Shown here in pieces: positions 35,761 through 44,351 of a stretch of 64,000 nucleotides of DNA. The notes beneath the pieces were generated by a model. The model searched no databases. It worked only from the letters and a program-made list of their open reading frames with translations, and was not told the origin of the DNA. Location of the stretch: positions 2,108,001 to 2,172,000 of the forward strand of contig NZ_CP039886.1 in the NCBI RefSeq assembly GCF_005221285.1. The letters are read 5' to 3'. This stretch comes from Neisseria flavescens (GTDB lineage: Bacteria > Pseudomonadota > Gammaproteobacteria > Burkholderiales > Neisseriaceae). Made by a program: the position numbers and the translations under genes. Position 1 is the stretch's first letter. Every line of letters starts with the position of its first letter.

Positions 35761-36250
35761 GCTGGAAATAGTCAATACGCAGAATGTTTCACTATATCAT
35801 ATATTTGCAGCGCATTTTATGTTCGGATATGCGCTAGAAGCGTGTATTTCTTTAGAAGAAGCTATCAAAGGTATTGGTTTTGACTAAGTGAAGATTTGGT
35901 TTATCAAAAAGATATATTTATAACATTTTGAATTTAAAAATATATTTAATTTAGAGTGCGATTTTGCAACAAAAAAGGAGGGATTTTATGGGCGCAGAAA
36001 GATACGTTTGTAGTGTATGTAATTAAGACATCGGTGTCATTGAAAAAGACATCGGTGTCATTTTCAAAACAAAATATAAATTAACTAAAATCTTCATTAT
36101 GTATATTTTTATCATTTTTTCTTTACGGAAAAGTTGTATTAATTAACGATTAACACGGTATGATTCGTCCTGTCGGCAGCGCAGATGCCGGCGAAAAAAT
36201 GTGTATGTTGTTAAATAACATTTTGTATCTATGAAAAAGGACTACTTAAA
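35761..36250. other. AT-rich intergenic region before the small-peptide cluster
   Basis: No full gene is seen. It holds a 12-codon frame with a strong ribosome-binding site at 35988 and a two-copy direct repeat (AAGACATCGGTGTCATT) at about 36025-36062. The rest is A/T-rich. Confidence 0.45.
35988..36026 (+). pseudogene. 12-codon frame starting like a zinc-ribbon/rubredoxin protein
   Basis: AAAAAAGGAGGG lies 5 bases before an ATG that reads MGAERYVCSVCN and stops. The CxxC and strong ribosome-binding site look like the beginning of a rubredoxin-like or zinc-ribbon protein cut short by TAA. The same frame continues open after the stop (DIGVIEKDIGVIF) but shows no known fold. Confidence 0.3.
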
Positions 36251-36357
36251 ATGGGACATTTAATAACGCTTGCCGCCGCTTCTTTAATCGCATGCCGGGG
36301 ATACCGGCCTCCGCCCTCGGCATCGCCTACAATATTGAAACGGTAGTACACAAATAA
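36251..36357 (+). pseudogene. Degenerate copy of the tandem small-peptide family
   Basis: It begins MGHLITLAAASLI like the two intact copies downstream, then loses frame; in the next frame the rest reads GIPASALGIAYNIETVVHK and stop. The total length of 107 bases is one short of the 108-base copy. AAGGAC lies before the ATG. Confidence 0.6.
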
Positions 36358-36444
36358 TTCAATCATAAACGAATTAATGACAATACCTCAGGAAACGCAA
36401 CTTAGGCCGTTTTTCGGCCGACAGACAAGAAAGTGAGACAAACA

Positions 36445-36549
36445 ATGAAAACTTTAATCAAACTGGCAGCAGCCTCTTTAATCGGTATGTCCGGCCTGAC
36501 CGTAGGCGCAACCAATATCGCCCACAATATGGCTGATGCCGACAAATAA
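36445..36549 (+). CDS. Tiny exported peptide, copy 2
   Basis: A 34-residue product starts MKTLIKLAAASLIGMSGL and has a typical Sec signal (Lys, hydrophobic core, then VGA), predicting a mature peptide of only about 12 residues (TNIAHNMADADK). It is over 75% identical to copy 3. A family of similar genes in tandem with conserved coding frame argues that it is translated. No lipobox, cysteine or known toxin motif is present. The function is unknown; candidates are a secreted signal, a microcin-like peptide or an envelope-stress product. Confidence 0.6.
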   Translation: MKTLIKLAAASLIGMSGLTVGATNIAHNMADADK

Positions 36550-36592
36550 AAAAATACACAACACACCCTTAAATACACAGAAAAGAGTTAAA

Positions 36593-36700
36593 ATGAAAAC
36601 ATTAATCAAATTGGCTGCGGCTTCTTTGATCGGCATGTCCGGTTTGACAGTTGGCGCAACCAATATTGCAAAAAATATGGCAGAAGCTGCCAATAAATAA
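36593..36700 (+). CDS. Tiny exported peptide, copy 3
   Basis: A 35-residue paralogue of the preceding gene, identical in nearly all of its signal peptide, with predicted mature part TNIAKNMAEAANK. Most base differences from copy 2 within the shared part are synonymous or conservative (GCA/GCT, CTG/TTG), a sign of selection on protein. AAAAGAG precedes the ATG. A DUS hairpin terminator follows 35 bases later, so copies 1-3 may form one transcript. Confidence 0.62.
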   Translation: MKTLIKLAAASLIGMSGLTVGATNIAKNMAEAANK

Positions 36701-36734
36701 ACGCAAGTGAAATTAAGCTTGTTTTGGTGATAAA

Positions 36735-36764
36735 AAAGGCTGTCTGAACATTCAGACGGCCTTT
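36735..36764. terminator. DUS hairpin between the small-peptide cluster and mnmE
   Basis: AAAGGCTGTCTGAA (one variant base) and TTCAGACGGCCTTT form a 4-base-loop hairpin between convergent genes. Confidence 0.75.
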
Positions 36765-36784
36765 GTCTTTGATGGCAAACCGTT

Positions 36785-38149
36785 TTATTTGCCGATACAG
36801 AAGCGCGAGAAAATCACGCCCAGCAAATCGTCGGCGGTAAATTCGCCGGTAATTTCGCTGCACGCGTTTTGGGCGAGGCGCAGGTGTTCGGCGAAAAGCT
36901 CGATTTGGTTATTGTTGCAGAGGGCGGCGTTTTCCAGCTCGGCTTCGGCTTCGTGCAGGGCGTTGAGGTGGCGGCTGCGCGCGAGGAACAGGCTTTCGCT
37001 TTCGCCCTGCCAGCCTACTTCCTGCAACAGCGCGTGTTTGAGCAAATCGAGACCCGCGCCGGTTTTGGCAGACAGGCTGATGACGCTTTCTGCGCCAGTT
37101 TGCGCGAGGCCGTCTGAACGGACGGCGACAGGTTCGCCGGTCAGGTCGGCTTTGTTGTGGATTTCGATTTTTTTCAAACCTTCGGGCAGGCTGTTCAAAA
37201 TGGCTTGGGTTTTAGCATTCACGCCTTCGCGCGGGTCAATCAGAATCAGGGCGACATCGGCTTCGGAGACGGCTTTGCGACTGCGCTCGATGCCGATTTG
37301 TTCGACCACGTCGTCGGTTTCGCGCAGGCCGGCGGTGTCGATGATGTGGACGGGCACGCCGTCGAGGGTGATTTGTTCGCGCACGGTGTCGCGGGTGGTG
37401 CCGGCGATGTCGGTTACGATGGCGATGTCGTCGCCAGCCAAGGCGTTGAGCAGGCTGGATTTGCCGACGTTGGGCGCGCCGACGAGGACGACGTTCATGC
37501 CTTCACGCAAAATCGCGCCTTGTTCCGCACTGGCGAGGACGGTTTTTAGACGGCCTTGCAGGGCTTGGAGCTTGCCGCGTGCGTCGGCGGCTTCGAGAAA
37601 ATCAATGTCTTCTTCGGGGAAGTCTAACGTGGCTTCAACTAGCATCCGTAGGGTGATAAGGTCGTCCACCAGCTCGTGTATGTGTTGGGAGAACGCGCCT
37701 TTGAGCGAACGCAACGCCATGCGTGCGGCGGACTTGCTGGAGGCGTCGATGAGGTCGGCGACGCTTTCGGCTTGGGCAAGGTCGAGTTTGTTGTTGAGGA
37801 AGGCGCGTTTGGTAAATTCGCCCGGCTCCGCCATGCGTGCGCCCAGTTCGAGGCAGCGGGAGAGCAGCATGTCCATCACGACGGGGCCGCCGTGCCCCTG
37901 CAATTCAATCACGTCTTCGCCGGTGAAGCTGGCGGGGGCGGCGAAGTAGAGCAGGATGCCGTTGTCTATCGGCTGCCCGTCGCCGCCGAGAAAGTCGGTG
38001 TAAAGCGCGGTGCGCGGTTTGGGCGTTTTGCCGCCGCTGAGGGTTTGCGCCAAAGGCAGCAGGTTTTTGCCGGAAAGACGGATCACGCCGACACCGCCGC
38101 GTCCGGGTGCGGTGGCGATGGCGGCGATGGTGGGTTGGGTTGCGGACAT
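36785..38149 (-). CDS. mnmE: tRNA uridine-34 modification GTPase MnmE
   Basis: The 454-residue protein has the N-terminal folate-binding domain (IAAIATAPGRGGVGVIRLSG), a helical domain with an embedded G domain (GAPNVGKSSLLNAL near 225; DTAGLRETDD; NKAD) and the catalytic C-terminal FCIGK. With MnmG it makes cmnm5U34 in tRNA. The gene stands alone between DUS hairpins. Confidence 0.97.
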   Translation of the reverse strand: MSATQPTIAAIATAPGRGGVGVIRLSGKNLLPLAQTLSGGKTPKPRTALYTDFLGGDGQPIDNGILLYFAAPASFTGEDVIELQGHGGPVVMDMLLSRCLELGARMAEPGEFTKRAFLNNKLDLAQAESVADLIDASSKSAARMALRSLKGAFSQHIHELVDDLITLRMLVEATLDFPEEDIDFLEAADARGKLQALQGRLKTVLASAEQGAILREGMNVVLVGAPNVGKSSLLNALAGDDIAIVTDIAGTTRDTVREQITLDGVPVHIIDTAGLRETDDVVEQIGIERSRKAVSEADVALILIDPREGVNAKTQAILNSLPEGLKKIEIHNKADLTGEPVAVRSDGLAQTGAESVISLSAKTGAGLDLLKHALLQEVGWQGESESLFLARSRHLNALHEAEAELENAALCNNNQIELFAEHLRLAQNACSEITGEFTADDLLGVIFSRFCIGK

Positions 38150-38191
38150 GAGAACTCGCGTATAGATAAATTTAATGTGCGTATTATAGCA

Positions 38192-38228
38192 AAAGGCCGT
38201 CTGAAACTTTGGGTTTCAGACGGCCTTT
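38192..38228 (-). terminator. DUS hairpin after the NAD(P)-binding protein gene
   Basis: AAAGGCCGTCTGAAAC and its complement lie 13 bases past the stop. Confidence 0.8.
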
Positions 38229-38240
38229 AAATCAAGACGA

Positions 38241-38897
38241 TTAAACGGCGGCGACGGTAAAGCGCTCAAACAAATGCGCTTTGTTTTCTACATCGTCGGC
38301 GATGGCGACTGCCAAATCGGCCACGCTGATGCCTGCCGGAATTTCACCGTCCATCAGCAAATCATCTTTGCCCAAACGGTATTTGCCGGTTTTGTCTTCG
38401 CTGAAGCCGCCGTCCGCGCCCAATCGTGCCGGAGGGGAAACGAAAGACCAGTTCACATCGCGGCGCGGCAGGAGTTCTGCTAAAAGATGGCGTGCGGCAT
38501 TGGCGCCGTCGAAAATTTCTTTCGGGAAGTCAGGCGTATCGATAACTTGCAAACCGGGTGTCACATACAGGCTGCCTGCACCGCCGACGACCAATAAATA
38601 AGGCACTTGTGCTGCTTTTGCCGCTTCGACGATATTGTTTGCGCCGCGTGTGAAATCCACGCCGATATTGGGATTGATCCAGCCCGGATTGAACGCGCTG
38701 ACCACGGCGTCAAAGCCTGCCAGTTTGTCGGCAAAATCTGCTGCGTTGACATCTGCAGAGACGGCGGCAACATTTTGCGCTTGGAAAACTTTGTCTGTGT
38801 TGCGGGCGAAAGCAGTTACTTCATGACCGCGACCTGCCAATTCTTGAACGACTGCGTTGCCGACATAACCAGTTGCACCGATAACTGCGATTTTCAT
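38241..38897 (-). CDS. NAD(P)-binding oxidoreductase (NmrA/SDR-like)
   Basis: The 218-residue protein begins MKIAVIGATGYVGNAVVQEL, a Rossmann fold with GATGYVG dinucleotide loop, and continues as an atypical short-chain dehydrogenase of the NAD(P)H-binding group (related to YwnB/NmrA-like proteins). The substrate is unknown. AAGGAG lies 6 bases before the ATG at 38897; a further upstream in-frame ATG lacks this. It is divergent from a LysR-type regulator gene with 120 bases between them, so the regulator probably controls it. Confidence 0.85.
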   Translation of the reverse strand: MKIAVIGATGYVGNAVVQELAGRGHEVTAFARNTDKVFQAQNVAAVSADVNAADFADKLAGFDAVVSAFNPGWINPNIGVDFTRGANNIVEAAKAAQVPYLLVVGGAGSLYVTPGLQVIDTPDFPKEIFDGANAARHLLAELLPRRDVNWSFVSPPARLGADGGFSEDKTGKYRLGKDDLLMDGEIPAGISVADLAVAIADDVENKAHLFERFTVAAV

Positions 38898-39017
38898 ATT
38901 TGACTCCTTGTGGGGATGTGATTGATTAGATGAATGCATTGTAAGGCCATATGAAACGCTTGATAATCCCTGATTTACTGTTATGATTGTGAAGTTTAAC
39001 TAAACAATCAAAACAGA

Positions 39018-39908
39018 ATGCAAGACATCAAACCCCTGCTTGTTTTCGCTACCGTTCTCGAACACGGCAGCATGAACGCCGCCGCTGCCGCGCTGGGCAT
39101 GACTCCGTCTGCCGTCAGCCAGCACATCAACCGCCTTGAAGCTCTACACGGCATCAAGCTGTTAAACCGCAGTACGCGCAGCCTTGCGCCGACCGATGCC
39201 GGCAGAGCCTTGGGCGAATACTGCCGCCGCCTTGCCGCCACGCTTGCCGATACGCGTACTGTTATTGATAACCTCAAAACCAAACCCGTCGGCGAATTGC
39301 GTATTTCCCTGACTTCCACCGTCATCGAGTCCCGCGCTTTTCAGACGGCCTTTTCGCGATTGCAAACCGAGTTCCCAAAAATCCGCCCTGTCCTTAATTT
39401 CAGCGATACTTTGGACGACCTGCAACATAATCAGACCGACATTGCCATACGCGGCGGCGACCGGGCTTTGGACGATCCCAATTTGGTTGCGCGTCATCTC
39501 GTGACGTGGCCGTATATGATTTGCGCCGCGCCCGATTATCTCGACCGCTATCCGCCCATTACCCATCCCTCGCAGCTTCACGCCCACCGCTGGCTGCATT
39601 TTTTACCTGTCCGCACCACCTTGCAAAACGGTGAAGAAAGCTATTTCCTCGACGTCGCCGACAGCATTGCCTGTACGCATCTTGCCGCCGTGTGCCATCT
39701 GACCGAAAGCGGTTTCGGTTTGTCTTTGCAAGTAGGCGGCGAAGTGAGGAAAAAAATTGCACAAGGCCGTCTGAAAGCGGTTTTGCCTGAATGGACATTG
39801 CCGCTGGTCAGCCTTTATTTGGTGACGCCTTATCGTGTGCAGTCTGCCAAAACCGAGGCTGCCGTGCGCATTTTTACCGAGAGTTTTGCCAAGGAAGGGG
39901 ATTTATGA
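39018..39908 (+). CDS. LysR-family transcriptional regulator
   Basis: The 296-residue protein has an N-terminal winged helix (MNAAAAALGMTPSAVSQHIN RLE pattern) and a C-terminal periplasmic-binding-like effector domain. It belongs to the group of LTTRs that act beside small oxidoreductase genes. It is divergent from the NAD(P)-binding protein gene and overlaps the next gene by 4 bases (ATGA). The effector is unknown. Confidence 0.92.
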   Translation: MQDIKPLLVFATVLEHGSMNAAAAALGMTPSAVSQHINRLEALHGIKLLNRSTRSLAPTDAGRALGEYCRRLAATLADTRTVIDNLKTKPVGELRISLTSTVIESRAFQTAFSRLQTEFPKIRPVLNFSDTLDDLQHNQTDIAIRGGDRALDDPNLVARHLVTWPYMICAAPDYLDRYPPITHPSQLHAHRWLHFLPVRTTLQNGEESYFLDVADSIACTHLAAVCHLTESGFGLSLQVGGEVRKKIAQGRLKAVLPEWTLPLVSLYLVTPYRVQSAKTEAAVRIFTESFAKEGDL

Positions 39909-40177
39909 GCGCGGAAAATTGGAGCGTTTACCTGATTTTGTGCGAAAACGGCGCGTTTTATTGCGGCATCAGCAACCGTCCGCAAGAGCGATTTGCGGCG
40001 CATTTGTCAGGAAAAGGCGCGAAATACACGCGGTTGAACAAGCCTGTCGAGATGCGCATCGTTTCAGACGGCCTGAACAAAAGTGAAGCACTGAAATGGG
40101 AAATCGGCATTAAGAAATTGACGGCAGAGCAGAAGCGGGGATTGTGGGCGGAAGCTGAAACATTGGCAAAAGGTTAA
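39905..40177 (+). CDS. GIY-YIG nuclease family protein (UPF0213/YhbQ type)
   Basis: The 90-residue protein is a compact GIY-YIG domain: WSVYLILCENGAFYCGIS (the GIY..YIG strands), then RPQERFAAHLSGKGAKYTR with the catalytic Arg, and SEALKWEIGIKKL with the Glu. It resembles YhbQ-type proteins thought to act on damaged or branched DNA. The start overlaps the LysR stop, giving translational coupling. The frame contains a DUS core (TTTCAGACGGCCTGAA, read as SDGLN). Confidence 0.88.
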   Translation: MSAENWSVYLILCENGAFYCGISNRPQERFAAHLSGKGAKYTRLNKPVEMRIVSDGLNKSEALKWEIGIKKLTAEQKRGLWAEAETLAKG

Positions 40178-40193
40178 TGGCGGTACTGGATTA

Positions 40194-41014
40194 AGAACCT
40201 GTATTCACAAACAACTATTTGATAAATTTTAATATTTGTGAAATATACCCTAGTTTGACAAAATTTTCAGCAGATAAATTCGTCTGCTCAAAATCTTTTG
40301 CCAAACGTCGAGACCAACCTAACCATGCAAACGTTCGTTCTACAATCCAACGTTTGGGCAGAATATGCCAAGAAATATCTTGAATTTTCTTTGAAATCTC
40401 AACAGTTAAACCCAATTGCTCCGATACTTCGCGCTCAAATGTATTCCGATAACCTGCGTCTGCACAGAAACCTTTTAAACCCGGATAGGTCTCAAACGCT
40501 TTTTTTGCTGCAAAAATACCTGCTTTTGTGTCATGAATATTGGCTGCATGAACCACAACAGACAATAGGTTACCCAACGTATCAACAGCTATATGTCGCT
40601 TACGGCCTTTGATTTTTTTACCTCCGTCAAAACCTTTATCATGTGCGCCGGAAGCTGTTTTGACACTTTGCGAATCAATAATGGCATAAGTCGGCATCGC
40701 TTGTTTTTGATGGATTAAACGTTTTTTTGAACCAATGCCGAAAGAATCCTATCCCATAAGCCTGATTGGTTGGCTCTGCGATAGAAACTCCATACGGTTG
40801 GATAAGGTGGAAAATCATTGGGCAGCATACGCCATTGGCAACCTGTTTTGGTAATGTACAAAACGGCATTCACTAATTCACGTTTATCCCATTTGTAGTG
40901 GCGTAGCCGGTTAAAATGCGGCTCAATCGCTTGCCATTGGGCATCTGTTAAGTCTGTTGGGTAGGATTTTCCAGTCATAAAGATATTTTATCATTTTTGT
41001 GAATACAGGTTCTA
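40194..41014 (-). mobile_element. Insertion sequence, IS5 family
   Basis: Inverted repeats AGAACCTGTATTCACAAA (40194-40211) and complement (40997-41014) bound two overlapping transposase frames. Length is about 821 bp, typical for the IS1031/IS427-like groups. Confidence 0.88.
40215..40978 (-). CDS. IS5-type transposase, two frames joined by programmed -1 frameshift
   Basis: The first frame (40715-40978, 87 codons, MTGKSYPTDLTDAQWQAIEP) is the DUF4096-like DNA-binding part and stops after LVQKNV. The second (to 40215) has the DDE parts: YAIIDSQSVKT, GRKRHIAVDTLG and the RWIVERTFAWLG Glu motif. They overlap at A AAA AAC (minus strand of 40721-40727), a canonical -1 slippery heptamer. Slippage would give a fusion of about 254 residues. 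Both halves look intact, so the element may be active. Confidence 0.85.
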
Positions 41015-41466
41015 AATTGTAGTCGGGATATGAATAACCACATAAATAGATAAGCCTGCTGGTGTCTTTTGCATAGCCAAGCGGCAAATGTTTATTAACA
41101 TGATTCAAAAAGGCCGTCTGAAACCTGATTTGGGTTCAGACGGCCTTTTTAGGATAAGAGGCGGTTTAATGCTTATTGTATTATCTGGAAAACTTGTAAA
41201 AAGTTGAATTTAAAAAGAAACTTTAAAAATTAAGAGGATAACTGGTTGAACAATAAAATGAAAATTATTACGCTAAATGACAAATGGCGTAAATTTCTAT
41301 CTGAGTAGAGGTGTGGTGTCAATATGTTTTTCCTGTTTTTGTGACAAAATCTGATTTATACCAATATTTATTATAGTGTAGGTCGAAGGTATTAGTTTCT
41401 ATGCTAAAATTTTTAAGCTGTTTATATAAAACAGTGATTTAAACTAAAACTAAGGAAAGACAGAAC
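41015..41466. other. Intergenic region between IS and cytochrome gene
   Basis: It holds a DUS hairpin (41107-41150) and then 310 bases of AT-rich DNA leading to the cytochrome gene, including a TATAGT -10-like box near 41377 and AAGGAAAGACAG before the ATG. No gene is seen. Confidence 0.5.
41107..41150. terminator. DUS hairpin downstream of the IS5 element
   Basis: AAAAAGGCCGTCTGAAACC and complement with T run. Confidence 0.75.
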
Positions 41467-42000
41467 ATGAACAAATTACTGATTGCCGTAATGATGATGG
41501 CTGGTTTGACAGCTTGTTCCCAAGAGGCTAAACAGGAGACTCAAGAGGCTGCTCAAGCCGTTGCATCTGAAGTTAAAAACGAAGTTGCTTCTGCTGCCGA
41601 TGCTACTGCATCTGCCGCTCAAGAAGCTGCCGATAAAGTCGAAGCCGCTGCCAGCAAAGCAGAGGAAGCCGCTAAACCTGAAGAAGCTGCCAAGCCTGAA
41701 GAGAAAACCGAAGCGCCTGCTGCTGACGCCAAACCTGCAGAAGCCGCCAAAGTGGACGGTAAAGCTGTTTTCGAAGCGAACTGTAAAGCATGTCACAGCG
41801 GCTTGATTCCCGGCGCTCCTGCCGTAGGCAAAAATGAAGACTGGGCTCCTCGTATCAAACAAGGCCAAGACACTCTGCACAAACACGCAATCGAAGGCTT
41901 CAAAGCCATGCCGGCCAAAGGCGGCAACGGCAGCTTGAGCGATGATGAAGTGAAAGCTGCAGTTGACTACATGGCCAACGAATCCGGCGCTAAATTCTAA
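41467..42000 (+). CDS. Cytochrome c5-type lipoprotein
   Basis: The 177-residue protein has a lipoprotein signal (VMMMAGLTAC, lipobox LTAC), a long Ala/Glu/Lys-rich linker (about 20-95) and one c-type haem domain with CKACHS and the axial Met in FKAMPAKGG. The linker would let a membrane-anchored cytochrome reach partners across the periplasm, probably carrying electrons between the bc1 complex and the cbb3 oxidase or denitrification enzymes. It has one haem, unlike the longer dihaem neisserial c5. A terminator follows. Confidence 0.87.
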   Translation: MNKLLIAVMMMAGLTACSQEAKQETQEAAQAVASEVKNEVASAADATASAAQEAADKVEAAASKAEEAAKPEEAAKPEEKTEAPAADAKPAEAAKVDGKAVFEANCKACHSGLIPGAPAVGKNEDWAPRIKQGQDTLHKHAIEGFKAMPAKGGNGSLSDDEVKAAVDYMANESGAKF

Positions 42001-42013
42001 ATCGTACCGATTG

Positions 42014-42043
42014 AAACGCACCTTGCAACAAGGTGCGTTTTTT
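42014..42043 (+). terminator. Intrinsic terminator of the cytochrome gene
   Basis: AAACGCACCTTG, 3-base loop, CAAGGTGCGTTTTTTA. Confidence 0.9.
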
Positions 42044-42162
42044 ATGGGTAGGCGGATGAAAGTTGAAATAGGGCCGATAAACAGGCAAAGGCCGTCTGAA
42101 ACATTTTATTTTGAAGCGCAATCGGCTAAAATCAGGCGAATTATTTTATGCAGGAGCAAACC

Positions 42163-42876
42163 ATGCGCAATCAACACGACAACGTAGATGCCGGCGAAAT
42201 CGCCAAGTTCAGCCAAATCGCCGACAAATGGTGGGATAAAAACGGCGAATTCAAGCCCCTGCATGACATCAATCCCTTGCGCCTCGACTATATCGACGGC
42301 TATGCCGGATTGGCAGGCAAACGTGTATTAGATGTAGGCTGCGGTGGCGGTATTTTGTCGGAAAGCATGGCCAAACGCGGCGCAGAACACGTGACCGGCA
42401 TCGATATGGCGGAAAAATCCCTGCAAACCGCCGCTGCCCATGCGGCCGCTCAACACGTTGCCAATATCGATTACCGCTGCATCCGCGTCGAAGACCTCGC
42501 CGCCGAACAGCCGCACAGCTTTGACGTGGTAACGTGTATGGAAATGATGGAACACGTTCCCGATCCGTCCGCCATCGTTCAAGCCTGCGCGAAACTGGTC
42601 AAACCCGACGGCATGGTGTTTTTCTCCACCATCAACCGCAATCCCAAATCTTATCTGCATCTGATTGTCGGCGCGGAATATCTGTTGAAATTCGTCCCCA
42701 AAGGTACGCACGACTGGAAAAAATTCATCACGCCGGCAGAACTCGCGCGCATGTGCCGCCAAGCCGGATTGGATACCATTGGCAGCAAGGGCATGACCTA
42801 CAATTTGTTGAGCGGCCGTTATTCCCTGTGCGACTCGACCGAGGTTAACTATATGGTGGCCTGCCGTCCGGCGTAA
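42163..42876 (+). CDS. ubiG: Ubiquinone biosynthesis O-methyltransferase UbiG
   Basis: The 237-residue methyltransferase has VLDVGCGGGILSESMAKRGA near 50, VTCMEMMEHVPDP and the C-terminal FSTINRNPKSYL segments of UbiG. It performs both O-methylations in ubiquinone synthesis. AGGAG lies 6 bases before the ATG at 42163, which decides against the in-frame ATG at 42148. A terminator hairpin and a CREE follow. Confidence 0.96.
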   Translation: MRNQHDNVDAGEIAKFSQIADKWWDKNGEFKPLHDINPLRLDYIDGYAGLAGKRVLDVGCGGGILSESMAKRGAEHVTGIDMAEKSLQTAAAHAAAQHVANIDYRCIRVEDLAAEQPHSFDVVTCMEMMEHVPDPSAIVQACAKLVKPDGMVFFSTINRNPKSYLHLIVGAEYLLKFVPKGTHDWKKFITPAELARMCRQAGLDTIGSKGMTYNLLSGRYSLCDSTEVNYMVACRPA

Positions 42877-42980
42877 GGTTAGACTGATAAAACACATGGG
42901 CTTGCCCGATATTTGAAACGGTATGTCGATAGCAACTTGATTCAAATATCGGTAAGGCAAATCAGGCCGTCTGAAAAGAA

Positions 42981-43009
42981 AAAAGGCATGTTCGATACAT
43001 GCCTTTTTT
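42981..43009 (+). terminator. Intrinsic terminator between ubiG and a CREE
   Basis: AAAAGGCATGTTCGATACATGCCTTTTTTG-type stem with T run, touching the left CREE end. Confidence 0.85.
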
Positions 43010-43010
43010 G

Positions 43011-43167
43011 TATAGTGGATTAAATTTAAATCAGGACAAGGCGACGAAGCCGCAGACAGTACAGATAGTACGGAACCGATTCACTTGGTGCTTCAGCACC
43101 TTAGAGAATCGTTCTCTTTGATCTAAGGCGAGGCAACGCCGTACTGGTTTAAAGTTAATCCACTATA
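43011..43167. repeat. Full-length CREE
   Basis: A 157-bp element bounded by TATAGTGGATTAAA and its complement, with both the core and the central palindrome. It lies between the ubiG terminator and the 3' end of the CYTH gene. Confidence 0.93.
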
Positions 43168-43188
43168 TGTGCAGAGAGGTTGTCACCC

Positions 43189-43659
43189 TTATTCTGTCCA
43201 AGACGAATACGGATGTTTGCTCAGATACGCATTGGTGAATTTACCGTCTGCCGTGATTTCCTTGCCCAACCAAGATGGTTTGGGGAACTCGGTATCTTCA
43301 GACGGCAATTCGATTTCCGCCACAATCAATGGCGCATTGTCGCCAAAATATTCGTCGATTTCATACACAAAGCCTTCAAATTCGACCCGATAGCGGTATT
43401 TTTCCATTTTAAACGGACACATATCCGCCATCATCGCTTGCGCGTGAGCCAGCGGAATTTCGTATTCAAACTCGCTGCGCGTCATGTCGGAAATATAGCC
43501 TTTCAGGGTCAGCCATGCTTGCGAACCGATAATCCGCACGCGGATGGTGCGCTCTTTTTCCACGCTCAAATAGCCCTGTTGCAACACCAGCGGCTCGCTT
43601 GCCGCTTCGCGCCAACTGTCATCCGCCAGCAAAAAGCGGCGTTCGATTTCGACCGTCAT
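43189..43659 (-). CDS. CYTH domain protein, probable inorganic triphosphatase
   Basis: The 156-residue protein starts MTVEIERRFLLADDSW; EIERRFL is the CYTH signature (ExExK-type) that lines the triphosphate tunnel. The basic and acidic strands RTIRVRI, AWLTLKGY, EFEYEIP, YRYRVEF and EIDEYFGD, VAEIELP follow in order. Bacterial single-domain members hydrolyse tripolyphosphate; the physiological role is unclear. It is followed by a CREE and preceded by hemJ on the same strand after 38 bases. Confidence 0.88.
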   Translation of the reverse strand: MTVEIERRFLLADDSWREAASEPLVLQQGYLSVEKERTIRVRIIGSQAWLTLKGYISDMTRSEFEYEIPLAHAQAMMADMCPFKMEKYRYRVEFEGFVYEIDEYFGDNAPLIVAEIELPSEDTEFPKPSWLGKEITADGKFTNAYLSKHPYSSWTE

Positions 43660-43697
43660 GAATTCTTTCCTTATTTACCAAACAGGCCGTCTGAAGA

Positions 43698-44117
43698 TCA
43701 AAACGGCTTGAAAACCACCATATAAAGCGCGGCCACCATCATCAATACGGGGAGTTCGTTGAATACCCGATACCAGCGGTGCGAATACACATTGCTGCCG
43801 TTTTGAAAACGGCGTAGCAGCAGACCGCAATAAAGCTGATAAGCCAAGAGCAGCAGGCCGCACAATAATTTAACCGCCAGCCAGCCGTTTCCCCACCAAT
43901 TGTTTACAAACCCGATAGCCGCACCAAATATCAGCGTTCCCCAGCCCAAAGGCGACATAAAGCGGTACAGCCTGCGCGACATATCTGTCAGCCGTACATA
44001 TTCCACGCTGCCGGGCTCTAATTGCGCCAGATTCACATAAATCCTCGGCAGATAAAACAGTCCGGCAAACCAAGAAATTACAAAAAACACATGCAGCAGC
44101 TTAAACCACAAATACAT
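43698..44117 (-). CDS. hemJ: Protoporphyrinogen oxidase HemJ-like (CopD/UPF0093 family) membrane protein
   Basis: The 139-residue protein has four membrane helices. It begins MYLWFKLLHVFFVISWFAGL and has LPRIYVNLA, WGTLIFGAAIGF and VFNELPVLMMVAALYMVVF, the layout of HemJ, including the conserved His in LLHV. HemJ oxidises protoporphyrinogen IX in haem synthesis where HemG and HemY are absent. A TTG five codons upstream is in frame, but the ATG at 44117 is normal for the family. A DUS ends directly at the start codon (GCCGTCTGAA-ATG). Confidence 0.75.
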   Translation of the reverse strand: MYLWFKLLHVFFVISWFAGLFYLPRIYVNLAQLEPGSVEYVRLTDMSRRLYRFMSPLGWGTLIFGAAIGFVNNWWGNGWLAVKLLCGLLLLAYQLYCGLLLRRFQNGSNVYSHRWYRVFNELPVLMMVAALYMVVFKPF

Positions 44118-44351
44118 TTCAGACGGCCTCAAAACCTAAAACCATTATTTTATCCGCAATACTGCTTAAGCCAAAACAAAATAGTCAAAACAATCCGATT
44201 TAGTGCGCCGCAACAATGTGTTGCAGGCGCGATTTTACCCAAAAAACAAATTGTAAATTCCGCAACAATATGCAAATTAAGCTATGCACAATGCAAAAAA
44301 CTTGTTAGAATTCTATGCTATTTAATTATAAAAACGTTATGGACGGAAAAC

